Assembly: GCA_025356445.1 (NCBI GenBank)
Contig: JANXSZ010000007.1
Location: forward strand, 181,384 to 245,383
Origin: Betaproteobacteria bacterium
GTDB taxonomy: Bacteria; Pseudomonadota; Gammaproteobacteria; Burkholderiales; Burkholderiaceae_C
Reading direction: 5' to 3'
Length of the DNA: 64,000 nucleotides
A program made the translations under genes and the position numbers. Every line of letters starts with the position of its first letter. Positions within the stretch are counted from its first letter, which is position 1. The notes below the pieces were generated by a model. That model was not told the DNA's origin. It searched no databases and was given only the letters and a program-made list of their open reading frames with translations. Shown piece by piece: positions 9,913-18,560 of the stretch.

Positions 9913-10058
9913 GGTCGGAAGAAACTGGCGAATGGCCGAAGTGTCAGCGCCTTTGAGCTGGCTCGCTGCGTGGTCATGAGAAGTTTGAGTAAAAATTGAA
10001 AGCGATCCCCCCGCAGGCCAATGCGGTTAAGGGGATAGGCGAAGTCTTTGGCTCAGGC

Positions 10059-10910
10059 TTAGCTGGAAGCCAATTGGCGATACACCTCTTGCGACACGCG
10101 CATCAGCTCTTTTCGATCCGTGCCGCCCGAGATGGCGTAGCCGAAATCCTTGTCAACCCAATAGAAAACATTGACAGGGCCATCCTGCCCAAAACGAAAT
10201 GAAGTTTCAGGCTGGTTCGCAAGTTTTGGCAGCTCGCGCGTCACATACAGCGTTAAGCGTTGCCCGGTGGCATCGTGGTACATGAACTGTGCTACCGGGC
10301 CGGTATCGCCGGGCAGCAAGCGCCCACCGATCAGCTCGTAACCAATACCTTGCAGACGTGGAGGCTTGACAGCCGTACCGAGTCGCTTGGACAGCCAAGT
10401 AACCAGTTGCTGCTCTTGGTCTGCACCTACTTCAACCGGGCGGCGGATATCGGGGCTGTAGACCACATGGGCGACAGCGGCGCGACGCGCAAATCCTGTG
10501 AGGTCACTGCTGCTCGCTGCCGCCATGCGGGTGGATGTGGCCAAGGCAAGGCGTGCTGCATCGCCATCAACAGAACCACGCACAACCCAGGCCGAACTGG
10601 CGCTGACTGCTGCGATGGCGATACCTGCTGCAAATCCACGCCACGGATAGAGGGTGGCCGGGGGCTTGAGCGGCAGCCGCATCGGCAGGGGCTCTTCGAG
10701 TGCCGGATTCAACCAACTGCGCAACAATTCGTTTTGCTGCTGCCATGCCTGAACGCGTTGGCGCTCGTCAGGTTGTGAACTCAGGTACTGATCGACCTCG
10801 ATGCGGCGTGCCTGCGTCAACTGTTGATCAACGTAGCCATGCAAATCGGATTCGGTGATCGGTGAACTGCCAACACCGTTGGATGAAGAGGCTAGTTTAA
10901 TTTTTTCCAT
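10059..10910 (-). CDS. Membrane anti-sigma factor of the ECF sigma operon
   Basis: The 283-residue protein has an N-terminal cytosolic zinc-less anti-sigma-like helical domain (about residues 18-70: ITESDLHGYVDQQL and a Q/E-rich helix), one membrane segment (about 92-112) and a periplasmic sensor domain. It starts one base after the ECF sigma factor stop, the classic pairing in which the anti-sigma factor holds its sigma factor at the membrane until a signal arrives. The nature of the signal cannot be read. FecR-type Fe sensing is not supported because no FecR motif is seen. Confidence 0.82.
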   Translation of the reverse strand: MEKIKLASSSNGVGSSPITESDLHGYVDQQLTQARRIEVDQYLSSQPDERQRVQAWQQQNELLRSWLNPALEEPLPMRLPLKPPATLYPWRGFAAGIAIAAVSASSAWVVRGSVDGDAARLALATSTRMAAASSSDLTGFARRAAVAHVVYSPDIRRPVEVGADQEQQLVTWLSKRLGTAVKPPRLQGIGYELIGGRLLPGDTGPVAQFMYHDATGQRLTLYVTRELPKLANQPETSFRFGQDGPVNVFYWVDKDFGYAISGGTDRKELMRVSQEVYRQLASS

Positions 10911-10911
10911 G

Positions 10912-11424
10912 TCATTTCACCCGCTGTATCTTGCTGACCAAGGTGCACCCGTCCAGTTCAGCACGCATACGCTCGCGAGCCCTGGACAAACGCGACATGA
11001 CCGTGCCAATCGGCACACCAAGGACATCAGCCACATTCTGGTAGCTCAACTCCTCTACCCCCACCAGCAGCAGCACTTCGCGCAAGTCGGGAGGCAGACG
11101 TTGCAGCACGCGGTCAAGATCCCTTAGTTCAAGGCGATCAAACTGCCTGGGGCGATCAGACACTTCCGGCAGTTCGTCGCCGACGCTGTCTTCCGGGCGT
11201 GCTCGCTGACTGCGAACGCGGTCAATGAACAGGTTATGCATGATGCCAAACATCCAGACACGCACTTCGCCGCGCTTTTGCCACATCGAGTATTTACGCC
11301 AGGCACGCTCAAGCGTGTCCTGCACCAGATCTTCTGCCTGCTCCCGGGCAGAAACCAGCCCGCGCGCGTAGCGACGCAGGTGCGGAATGCTGGCCACGAT
11401 CTCGGTTTCGTTTTGGGAGCGCAT
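10912..11424 (-). CDS. ECF sigma factor (RpoE-like, group IV sigma-70)
   Basis: The 170-residue protein has region 2 near the N-terminus (IPHLRRYARGLVSAREQAEDLVQDTLERAW, with the -10 recognition helix around residues 40-60) and region 4 at the C-terminus (LPPDLREVLLLVGVEELSYQ followed by VADVLGVPIGTVMSRLSRARERMR, a helix-turn-helix for the -35). Its gene is followed by a membrane anti-sigma gene with a one-base gap. It probably drives this operon and the neighbouring secreted PF03640 gene upstream, although I could not define its promoter motif. Confidence 0.92.
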   Translation of the reverse strand: MRSQNETEIVASIPHLRRYARGLVSAREQAEDLVQDTLERAWRKYSMWQKRGEVRVWMFGIMHNLFIDRVRSQRARPEDSVGDELPEVSDRPRQFDRLELRDLDRVLQRLPPDLREVLLLVGVEELSYQNVADVLGVPIGTVMSRLSRARERMRAELDGCTLVSKIQRVK

Positions 11425-11465
11425 GAGTGATTCAGTGATTCAGTAGAAATCAGCGAAAGCGATGC

Positions 11466-11831
11466 TCATTTGACGATGTGCCACACGTTCTTGAAGTTGT
11501 CTCCCGTGACATCTCCAGCCTGTTTGTCTGCCGCATAGGTATAGACAGGCTTACCCTTGTAGGCCCATTGCTGCGTACCGTCATCACGGGTGACAAGGCT
11601 CAATTCACCTTCGGGCTTGGCATCCGCTGCGGCCATTGCAGGTGGCCACAGTGCTGCACATGGGCCGTTGCACTTGCTCTTGCCAGCCGCATCCATATCG
11701 AAGGTGTAGAGCGTCATGCCCGATGTGTTGACCAGCATGCCACCAGCCATCTTGACAGCAGGCTCCGCGTGCGCCAGCGTGACAAGCAGGCCAGCGGTAA
11801 GGGTAATCGCAGCGAGAGAGAAGCGGTTCAT
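11466..11831 (-). CDS. Secreted protein with the PF03640 'secreted repeat' domain
   Basis: The ATG at 11831 gives 121 residues with a clean signal peptide (MNRFSLAAITLTAGLLVTLAHA, cut after AHA). The mature part has the pair of repeats typical of the family: NTSGMTLYTFDMDAAGKSKC followed by NGPCAALWPP, then QQWAYKGKPVYTYAADKQAGD. The family is of unknown function and is often found beside ECF sigma genes, as here. A longer in-frame start at 11906 would bury the signal peptide and is rejected. Confidence 0.85.
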   Translation of the reverse strand: MNRFSLAAITLTAGLLVTLAHAEPAVKMAGGMLVNTSGMTLYTFDMDAAGKSKCNGPCAALWPPAMAAADAKPEGELSLVTRDDGTQQWAYKGKPVYTYAADKQAGDVTGDNFKNVWHIVK

Positions 11832-11876
11832 GGTGTGTCCTTTGAAAGAAAGTGAAGTGAAGGGAACACTGGTATA

Positions 11877-12038
11877 GACGCGGCGGCCCTGGCATTTATT
11901 CCACAAGGCTCGTTAATTTGTGGCGAAAGCGGCCCGCAGGCGCTGTACCAGCACTTTGACCGCAGCTATTTTGGCTTGGTGCAGCTGCTCAAGAACCTGG
12001 GCGCACGCGTCAACACCTGCAACCCTTGGGTCCATTAG
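11877..12038 (+). pseudogene. Orphan 3' coding remnant, gene not recognised
   Basis: A plus-strand frame that has no start of its own is open from at least 11871 to a TAG at 12036-12038 and reads like real protein: it contains ALYQHFDRSYFGLVQ followed by LLKNLGARVNTCNPWVH at the end. It abuts the 3' end of hmuV (overlap of four bases). It may be the tail of a gene whose beginning has been deleted when the ECF and heme blocks were joined. I do not recognise the family. Confidence 0.35.
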
Positions 12039-12871
12039 CTGAACACATACTGCGGCGTGCCATCATGGCTGATGACGGCCTCGCACCCCACGCTCCATAC
12101 CGACTGAATCAACGCCCCCGTCAGCACCTCGCGCACCGGGCCGAAGCTGTGTTTTTCGGCTTGCTGCAACACCAGCACGTCATCGGCGTAGCGCAGGGCC
12201 AGATTCAAATCATGCAATACCGCCACCACGCCAACACCTTGCCCATGCGCCCACTGGCGCACGGTGCGCATGACGTGGTGCTGGTGGGCCAAATCCAGTG
12301 CAGCGGTGGGCTCGTCCAGCAGCAGCCAGCGGGTGGATGGGGTGACCTCCCAGAGTTGTGCCAAGGCCCGCGCCAGCTGCGCCCTCGCCTTTTCGCCACC
12401 GCTGAGCGTGTTCAACACCCGGTCAGCCAAGTGCGAAACGCCCGTTAAAACCATAGCAGCCTGTGCTATCTCTGCCTGCTGCAAGGTCGAATTTAAGACT
12501 GAATTTAAAGCCAAATTCAAGGGTGTACTTTGGCGGTGCGGGTAGCGGCCCAGTTCAACGATGTCACGCACCGTGTAGTCGAACGCTACCGTGCTGTCTT
12601 GCAGCATGAAGGCACGCACGCGGGCCAGGGCGGCGGGCGACCAGTCGGGCAAGGTTTGGCCGTTCAGCAGCACCGTGCCCCCAGTGGCTGCACGCTTGCC
12701 GCTCAAGAGGGACAGCAGCGTGGACTTGCCCGCGCCGTTCGGCCCAACGATGGCGGTGACGCGCCCGGCTTGCAGGTCCACCGACAGCGGTTTGAGCAGC
12801 GACGTGCCTTGTACCGTGCAGGCAACGTTCACCGCGCTCAGCAAAGGCAAAGACAATGGCTCCCGCTTCAA
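12035..12871 (-). CDS. hmuV: Heme ABC transporter ATP-binding protein HmuV
   Basis: This ATPase powers import of heme across the inner membrane. The 278-residue protein has Walker A GPNGAGKS at residues 43-50, the ABC signature LSGGEKARAQ near residue 160, and Walker B WLLLDEPTAALDLAH followed by the switch His in AVLHDLNLAL. It is last in hmuR-hmuS-hmuT-hmuU-hmuV on the minus strand and its ATG overlaps the hmuU stop by four bases. Length and sequence match HmuV rather than the siderophore FecE group. Confidence 0.92.
   Translation of the reverse strand: MKREPLSLPLLSAVNVACTVQGTSLLKPLSVDLQAGRVTAIVGPNGAGKSTLLSLLSGKRAATGGTVLLNGQTLPDWSPAALARVRAFMLQDSTVAFDYTVRDIVELGRYPHRQSTPLNLALNSVLNSTLQQAEIAQAAMVLTGVSHLADRVLNTLSGGEKARAQLARALAQLWEVTPSTRWLLLDEPTAALDLAHQHHVMRTVRQWAHGQGVGVVAVLHDLNLALRYADDVLVLQQAEKHSFGPVREVLTGALIQSVWSVGCEAVISHDGTPQYVFS
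12453..12469. repeat. Inverted-orientation relative of the 17-bp palindrome (ATAGC-N7-GCTAT)
   Basis: Inside hmuV the same pentamers occur in the opposite order, again over 17 bases. It is listed apart because it does not match GCTA-N9-TAGC. Confidence 0.3.
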
Positions 12872-13905
12872 AACCGCCCCTTGAAGTTGCGCAACAGCAG
12901 CAAAAAGAACGGCACACCGACAAACGCAGTCAACACGCCCAAAGGCAGCTCTGCCGGTTGGGCGATGGTGCGTGCCACCGCATCAGCCGCCAGCACCAGG
13001 CTCGCGCCCAGCAGCGCCGAGCCAGGCAGCACGATGCGGTTGTCCGGCCCTGCAATCAGACGGATGATGTGCGGGGCCACCAACCCGATAAAACCAATGA
13101 TGCCGGTAGTGGCCGTCACCGCGCCCACCGCCAGCGCCGTGATGAGCACCACGCGGCGCTTGAGGCGTTCCACGTTGACACCCAACAAATGCGCCTGCGC
13201 CTCACCCAAAGCCAAGACGTTCAAGGGCTTGGCGCACAGAAGACCAGCTGTGACAGCTATCAAAACCAGAGCACCCACCAGCACCACCGCACTCCACCTT
13301 GCCCCACCCAAACTGCCCAACAACCAAAACTGCAAGCTGCGCAATTGCTCGTCGTTCGCCAAAAAGCTCAGCAGCCCCAAACCCGCTCCAGCCAGCGCGT
13401 TGATCGCTATGCCGGCCAGCAGCATCAAGCCCACGCGCGTGCCTCCCTCGCTTTGCGACAACAGGTAAATCACGCCGGTGACGCCCAGGCCACCCAGAAA
13501 CGCCATCAGCACCAACACCCAACTGCCCAATTTGCGTGGCATTTCAGGGAACCACAGGCTGCCCATCACGATGGTGATACCCGCCGCCAGCGCAGCACCA
13601 CTGCTGACGCCGATCAAACCGGGGTCGGCCAGCGGGTTGCGAAACAGCCCCTGCATCAGGGCCCCGGCCATGCCCAGCCCGGCACCTGCGGCCACAGCCA
13701 GAATCAAACGCGGCAAGCGGATGTTGACGAAGACGAGGTACTCGGGCGAAGGGTTGGCGGTGCCAGACAACAGGTCGCCCAGCACTCTGAACAGCTCGAA
13801 ACTGCTGATGCTGTATGCCCCACAGGCACTGCCAGCTATGAATGCCATAGCAACGAGCAAAATACCAAACAGCAGTACGGTGCTGGGGTGCAGGCGTTTT
13901 ATCAT
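12868..13905 (-). CDS. hmuU: Heme ABC transporter permease HmuU (FecCD family)
   Basis: The 345-residue protein is a ten-helix FecCD-type permease, with conserved segments ANPSPEYLVFVNIRLPRLIL, GAALMQGLFRNPLADPGLIG and GFIGLVAPHIIRLIAGPDNR. The last is the cytosolic loop that docks on the ATPase. The gene overlaps hmuT and hmuV by four bases each, so the three are translated together. It carries one copy of the 17-bp palindrome (13835-13851) and a one-mismatch copy (13256-13272). Confidence 0.92.
   Translation of the reverse strand: MIKRLHPSTVLLFGILLVAMAFIAGSACGAYSISSFELFRVLGDLLSGTANPSPEYLVFVNIRLPRLILAVAAGAGLGMAGALMQGLFRNPLADPGLIGVSSGAALAAGITIVMGSLWFPEMPRKLGSWVLVLMAFLGGLGVTGVIYLLSQSEGGTRVGLMLLAGIAINALAGAGLGLLSFLANDEQLRSLQFWLLGSLGGARWSAVVLVGALVLIAVTAGLLCAKPLNVLALGEAQAHLLGVNVERLKRRVVLITALAVGAVTATTGIIGFIGLVAPHIIRLIAGPDNRIVLPGSALLGASLVLAADAVARTIAQPAELPLGVLTAFVGVPFFLLLLRNFKGRF
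13835..13851. repeat. 17-bp palindrome GCTA-N9-TAGC, copy 2 (in hmuU)
   Basis: GCTATGAATGCCATAGC. On the coding strand it starts on a codon boundary and encodes Ala-Met-Ala-Phe-Ile-Ala. Confidence 0.7.
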
Positions 13906-14867
13906 GTCGTTTTGCGTGGTGTGGCCGATGCAGCCATCGCCACCGCCATCCGGTCATGCACTTCACGCACAGCCTGGGGCAAGCGCGGGCCAAAGCCCAG
14001 CAGTTGCAGCGCGTCCATCGTGACCAGGGCACAGTTTTTGAAGGCGGGGGTCAACGCCAATTCAGGGCGCGACCAAAACTTGTCAGCCCCACCTTGGGCT
14101 TCAATGCCTTGGGTGCTGGTCAAAATAATGTCAGGTGCCGCAGCGGCCATCGCCTCTGCTGTCATGGGGCGGTAGCCGTCAAAACCGCTCAGGCAGTTCG
14201 TACCACCGGCAAACTGGATCACCGCGTTGGCCGCTGTTTTTTCGCCTGACACCTGCACCGTGGTGCTGTGCGAGAGGATGAAGAGCACACGGGGTTTGCG
14301 GGGTGATTTGGCAACGGATTTTTCCACCCAGCGCTGCGAACTGAGCCATTCAGCTTCCAATTTGGCCTGGAACTCAGCCGCTTGGCCCACACGTCCCGAT
14401 GCCCGCCCCACCGCCTGCACCTTGGCCATCAGCTCCGCCCAACTGTGGTCGGCTTTGACCAATTCCACTTTCACACCAGCACTGCGAATCTGGTCCAGCA
14501 CCACCGGCGGCCCGGCTTCGGTGGTGGCAATCACCGCATCCGGCTTGAGCGACAGCAAGCCCTCTGCCGACAACTGGCGCATGTACCCCACCTTGGCCGT
14601 GTTCAGCGCCGCTGCCGGGAACAGGCTGGTGGTGTCCGTGCCCACCAACTGCGACTCAGCCCCCATCGCGTAAACGATTTCGGTGATCGCGCCGCTGACG
14701 GTGACCAAGCTGGGAAGTTTGCTCAGTGTCTGTGTGGGTGTCAGCGGCGCTGCCAGTGACAGGGCCGGGTACGCAACATGCGCAAGCGTAGCGAAGGCGG
14801 CGAGACGTAACACGTCGCGGCGACGGGGCTGCGTCAGAAGATGCGTCAGTAGAAGGGGTGGGTTCAT
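13902..14867 (-). CDS. hmuT: Periplasmic heme-binding protein HmuT
   Basis: The 321-residue protein captures heme in the periplasm and delivers it to HmuUV. A signal sequence with an arginine-rich n-region (LTQPRRRDVLRLAAFATLAHVAYPALSLAAP) is followed by the class III binding fold: VTVSGAITEIVYAMGAESQLVGTDTTS and LLSLKPDAVIATTEAGPP. The tail MTAEAMAAAAPDIILTSTQGIEAQGG is typical of HmuT. It overlaps hmuU by ATGA. The arginines could suggest Tat export, but the full RRxFLK motif is not present. Confidence 0.92.
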   Translation of the reverse strand: MNPPLLLTHLLTQPRRRDVLRLAAFATLAHVAYPALSLAAPLTPTQTLSKLPSLVTVSGAITEIVYAMGAESQLVGTDTTSLFPAAALNTAKVGYMRQLSAEGLLSLKPDAVIATTEAGPPVVLDQIRSAGVKVELVKADHSWAELMAKVQAVGRASGRVGQAAEFQAKLEAEWLSSQRWVEKSVAKSPRKPRVLFILSHSTTVQVSGEKTAANAVIQFAGGTNCLSGFDGYRPMTAEAMAAAAPDIILTSTQGIEAQGGADKFWSRPELALTPAFKNCALVTMDALQLLGFGPRLPQAVREVHDRMAVAMAASATPRKTT

Positions 14868-14897
14868 GGCGTTCAGATTTCGTGGAAGGTACGGGCT

Positions 14898-16010
14898 TCA
14901 TGCCGCAAGGGTTTCAGCCAAATGCGGTAACTTCCCCGCCAAAGCACGCCAATCCTCACGCTCAGGCTTGCCGGGTTTGCGTGCACCAAAGAACATTGCC
15001 ATCAATTCGCCATCATGGTCGAAGGCCTCTATCGAGGTGACAACGCCATCGCTGGTAGGCTTCTCGACATGCCAGATGCTGGCAATCGAGTCCTCACGCA
15101 GGTGCAGGTTGAAGCCTGGGTCGATGATGTTGAGCCACTGCACGCCGCGAATGTTCATCGGTTCAATGCGTTTGACCGGGCCGGTGTGAATTTGGATGCA
15201 ACCGGGGCTGCCCACGAACACCATGATGGGCACGCCATCAAAAGCCGCCTCAACGAGCAAATCTCCCAGCGCGGTTGTCGCCAAGCGTTGTGTGAACTGG
15301 CCTTCGGTCAAGCGAAAACTCTGTTGGCGCTCGACGTTGTGTGTTTTGAGCAGACCAAAGAAATCGTGCGTGTCCTTCATGCCAGTCCAGGCTTTAACCA
15401 AGGCCGCAGCATCAATGCTGGCATCGGCCAGCGGCACAGGCTTGGCCTCAGCACGGCGGAAAACGTAGCCGCAAGCGGGGTCGGTGTAGTGCGCCACCAC
15501 GTCGGCAAAGGCATCGCGGTCGGTGGCATCGCGTTGGAAGATTTTGTGAACGGCTTTGCCGCTGGCATCGAAAAATTGCAGGCTGATGCTGGAGCGGTTC
15601 TGTGGGTTGGCGGCCAGCTCAGTCACCGCGAAACCAGCGTGCCATTGGTCGAAGAACAGGCGGAAATCAATGTCGTCACCCAAGGCCAAACCCATGCGTC
15701 CACCCGGCCCCATAGTGGATATCTTTTGGTAGATACCGGTTTTTTCATGCACGGTGGATTCGTTGCGCGTCAAGGCCAGCAAGGGGCCGCAGAGCGCCAA
15801 AGCCTGCAGCAGCTCGACCCAACTGCCACGCAAGGGTACGGCTTTGGGCGGGTAGCTGTGCTCGCCGCAATGGGCGGCCACGGCTTGGCCTTCGCTGAGC
15901 CCCAAGGATTCAGCGGCATCCTTGGCACGTTTGCCCAATTGGCGGGCGACGTTGAATTTCTCGCGGATGGCTTCAGTATTCATTTCTGGAAGAGGTGTGA
16001 GGGTGGACAT
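14898..16010 (-). CDS. hmuS: Hemin-degrading factor HmuS (HemS/ChuX family)
   Basis: This cytosolic protein accepts imported heme and is involved in its degradation or trafficking. Its 370 residues contain two tandem HemS halves: one with LLALTRNESTVHEKTGIYQK (about residue 95) and FDQWHAGFAVTE, a second with GVPIMVFVGSPGCIQIHTGPV and WHVEKPTSDGVVTSIEAFD. Length fits the long HmuS/ChuS type. It lies 12 bases after hmuR and 30 bases before hmuT, within the heme operon. Confidence 0.92.
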   Translation of the reverse strand: MSTLTPLPEMNTEAIREKFNVARQLGKRAKDAAESLGLSEGQAVAAHCGEHSYPPKAVPLRGSWVELLQALALCGPLLALTRNESTVHEKTGIYQKISTMGPGGRMGLALGDDIDFRLFFDQWHAGFAVTELAANPQNRSSISLQFFDASGKAVHKIFQRDATDRDAFADVVAHYTDPACGYVFRRAEAKPVPLADASIDAAALVKAWTGMKDTHDFFGLLKTHNVERQQSFRLTEGQFTQRLATTALGDLLVEAAFDGVPIMVFVGSPGCIQIHTGPVKRIEPMNIRGVQWLNIIDPGFNLHLREDSIASIWHVEKPTSDGVVTSIEAFDHDGELMAMFFGARKPGKPEREDWRALAGKLPHLAETLAA

Positions 16011-16022
16011 GGCAAAAGCGCC

Positions 16023-18302
16023 TTAAAAATCAGCGACCAAAGAAACGTTGAGATGGCGACCGGGCTGGGTGTAAGCATCCAGCACAGTGGAGGCGGACGC
16101 GAGGCCGTTCACATCGGCCCAGTTCCAGTATTTTTTGTTCGCCAGATTGACCACCGCCATGTTCAAGCGCAGGTCTTTGCGGATGCGCCACTGGCCGCGC
16201 AGGTCCAGCGTGGTGGCCGCTGGTGTGGCGAACTGGGTGGCCAGCGCTGTAGGGTCAATATCTGCCGATTTTTTGGCCGCGTGATGAACCGCGTCCAACG
16301 ATGCCGTCCACTGGGCTGCGGTAGCGCGTACGCCCAAGACCAGCTTGGACGGATTGATCGAATTGATGGGCTTGCCGCTGCTGGTGTCGGTGCCTTTGGT
16401 TTGACCGTAGGCAAAGGGAGACGCAATGCCCACTTCGCCAGCACGGCCTACCCGCCCCCAGTCCATCAACCCCTTAAGCTCAAAGCCGCTGATACGCGCT
16501 TGGCCCACATTGATCGACTGGTACACGCCCGGATTGGCCTGCGTGAAGTTACCGCTGACCAGCACGGTGTCTTGAATCAGGTTTTTGAAACGCCCTGTGA
16601 ACACAGCGGCATCGAGCGTCAGGCGGTCTAAGCGACCGCGCAGGCCGAGTTCAAAGTTCTGGCTCTTCTCGGGTTTCAGGTTGGGGTTGGAAATGGTTTT
16701 GTAGTACGAGGTGGGATTCTCGAAAAAGCCGTTCAACTGGTTGGCGTTGGGCGCTTTGAAGCCTGAGGCGTAGTTGCCGTAGACGCTCCATTCGGGCGTG
16801 GCGCGGAACATCAAGCCCAGCTTGGGCGACACGGCAGAGCCGCTCAGCGAGGTGGCGACACCGCCAAAACCGCTTTGGCTGGCATCGAGCTTGAAGCGGT
16901 CAATGCGCACACCAGGCACCACGGTAAAGCGGTCGCTGATGATTTCGTCTTGCACATACACCGCGCTGCTGTTCTCGCGGGTGTCGGGAAAGCGCTTGAG
17001 CGGGAAGGTTTCGCCGGTAGGCGGGGTGACGCCGGTCACGTTGTTGGTGATTTTGGCGGCGGTGTAGTCAAAGCCATAGGTGAGTTTGTGCGCCAAGTCA
17101 GGCGAGAGGCGCAGCGTTTTTTGCGCTTGCACGTTGGCTTGCCATGTTGCTTCTTTGTACTCGGTGTCACGCACGCGGTCTGCGGCGGTGTTGCGGTCTT
17201 CGGTGACGTATTCGCGTGAGTTGGCGGCTTGGTAGGCGAGCACGGTTTGCAGGCTGTCCATCAGCGGTGCGTTGACTTGGTAGCGGGCATCCCAGGTGGC
17301 ACGGTCGCGGTTCAGGGTGTTTTCGGCGTTGGAGCCCAGCGTGGAGGTGGCGGTGAGCGGCGGTTTGGCGCGGGCGCTCAGCAGCTCGTAAGCCGCTTTT
17401 TTATCGACATGCTCCAGCGTCACCACATGTTTTTGCTGGGTGCTGGGGCGCAGCACCAGTTTGCCGAGAATGGCATTGTTGCGGTTGGTTTCAGGGTTGG
17501 GCGTGGTACGGTCAACATTGGCGGCATCGTTGGTGCCCATGTTGCGCAAGCCATCGGCACGGGTGGTGTTGGCGCTGATGAGCCATTCCACCACGTCGTT
17601 TGCACGGCCTGCGACAGTGCCGCCAACCGACACGCCTTTGTCGTCGCCGCTGTAGCCCACGCTGGCGCGGCCACCCACGGCTTTGCCACCGGTCAAAAAG
17701 TCAGCCGGGTCGTGGGTGATGAAGTTGACCAAACCGGCCACGCCATCGGAGCCATACAGCACCGAAGCGGGGCCACGCACGATTTCCACGCGCTTGACCA
17801 GCCCGATGTCCAGGTAATCGCGGCCAAAGGCGTTGGCACTGAAGACGTAGCTGCGCGGCATGCGGATGCCATCGGTCAGCATCAGCACGCGGTTGCCGTC
17901 CAGCCCACGGATGTTGAAGCCCGAATTACCGTCGCGCCCGGTATTGCCACCGGCCAGACTGAAACGGGCTGGCGCACGCTTCACAGAAACATTGGGCAAC
18001 TCTTTCGCCACATCGCGGATGTCGTGGACTTGCTGCGCTTCCAGCGTTTGTGCGTTCAGTACGTCGATGCTGGCGGGGATTTCATCGCTGATTTGCTCGC
18101 TGCGCGAACCGCTGATAACCACCTCTTGCAGCTTGGGGCCAGCAGCGATTTGGAGGGTCTCGGCATGCACACTGAGTGCGGAACCCCACGCCACAGCGAG
18201 CAGCAAGGGCAAGCGGCGTAACGCCAAATGCGCAGGCGAAGGTGGGCGCGAAAGAAGGCTCGCGGAAATTACGGATGGAGATGAAAAACAGGTGTGCGCC
18301 AC
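16023..18302 (-). CDS. hmuR: TonB-dependent heme/hemoglobin receptor
   Basis: This outer-membrane receptor takes up heme with energy from TonB. The 759-residue precursor has a long N-terminal leader, then a TonB box-like LQEVVISGSRSEQ, the plug domain (IPASIDVLNAQTLEAQQVHDIRD, NIRGLDGNRVLMLTDGIRMP, VEIVRGPASVLYGSDGVAGLVNF) and a 22-strand barrel ending in LNVSLVADF with the terminal Phe. The heme-receptor boxes are a variant FKAP (near residue 505) and NPNL (near residue 530), but no His lies between them. A Fur box precedes the gene at 18411-18431. Confidence 0.92.
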   Translation of the reverse strand: MAHTCFSSPSVISASLLSRPPSPAHLALRRLPLLLAVAWGSALSVHAETLQIAAGPKLQEVVISGSRSEQISDEIPASIDVLNAQTLEAQQVHDIRDVAKELPNVSVKRAPARFSLAGGNTGRDGNSGFNIRGLDGNRVLMLTDGIRMPRSYVFSANAFGRDYLDIGLVKRVEIVRGPASVLYGSDGVAGLVNFITHDPADFLTGGKAVGGRASVGYSGDDKGVSVGGTVAGRANDVVEWLISANTTRADGLRNMGTNDAANVDRTTPNPETNRNNAILGKLVLRPSTQQKHVVTLEHVDKKAAYELLSARAKPPLTATSTLGSNAENTLNRDRATWDARYQVNAPLMDSLQTVLAYQAANSREYVTEDRNTAADRVRDTEYKEATWQANVQAQKTLRLSPDLAHKLTYGFDYTAAKITNNVTGVTPPTGETFPLKRFPDTRENSSAVYVQDEIISDRFTVVPGVRIDRFKLDASQSGFGGVATSLSGSAVSPKLGLMFRATPEWSVYGNYASGFKAPNANQLNGFFENPTSYYKTISNPNLKPEKSQNFELGLRGRLDRLTLDAAVFTGRFKNLIQDTVLVSGNFTQANPGVYQSINVGQARISGFELKGLMDWGRVGRAGEVGIASPFAYGQTKGTDTSSGKPINSINPSKLVLGVRATAAQWTASLDAVHHAAKKSADIDPTALATQFATPAATTLDLRGQWRIRKDLRLNMAVVNLANKKYWNWADVNGLASASTVLDAYTQPGRHLNVSLVADF

Positions 18303-18410
18303 GGGAGAGTCCTCATGCAGTCAGATGCAGTTGTGCGTTGGTAACAACCGCTGGCTGCAAACTCCCCAACACCGGGCAAGAACGTGGCTAGCTAATACGT
18401 GAGGCAATTA

Positions 18411-18431
18411 TATGCGAATGATTCTCATTTG
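18411..18431. promoter_or_regulatory. Fur box upstream of hmuR
   Basis: The sequence TATGCGAATGATTCTCATTTG matches the Fur consensus of inverted GATAAT-type hexamers. It lies in the hmuR-ahpC divergent region, about 110 bases from the hmuR start, and should repress heme uptake when iron is plentiful. Confidence 0.75.
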
Positions 18432-18433
18432 TA

Positions 18434-18460
18434 AAACTATCAGACCCATACAAACTATCA
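18434..18460. promoter_or_regulatory. Direct repeat AAACTATCA, possible regulator site upstream of ahpC
   Basis: The nonamer AAACTATCA occurs at 18434-18442 and again at 18452-18460, exactly 18 bases apart, about 100-125 bases before the ahpC start. OxyR sites contain CTAT half-sites, so these may be OxyR or another activator's sites, but the full four-part OxyR pattern is not seen. Confidence 0.35.
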
Positions 18461-18560
18461 ATCAAAACCGTCATCCCAATAGCTTAATATTCATCCCGTC
18501 GGTAACGCATCCCGCGTACTGCCACCCGTCCCGCCATTCATACATTCAGAGGAAACGACC

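Noticed and set aside
12035..13905. HmuUV as a siderophore (FecCD/FecE) transporter
   Set aside because: The operon contains hmuS and a heme-type binding protein and receptor, so heme is the better assignment.
15015..16631. Plus-strand open frame of over 500 codons across hmuS and hmuR
   Set aside because: It is an antisense shadow of GC-rich genes; both genes on the minus strand have clear families.
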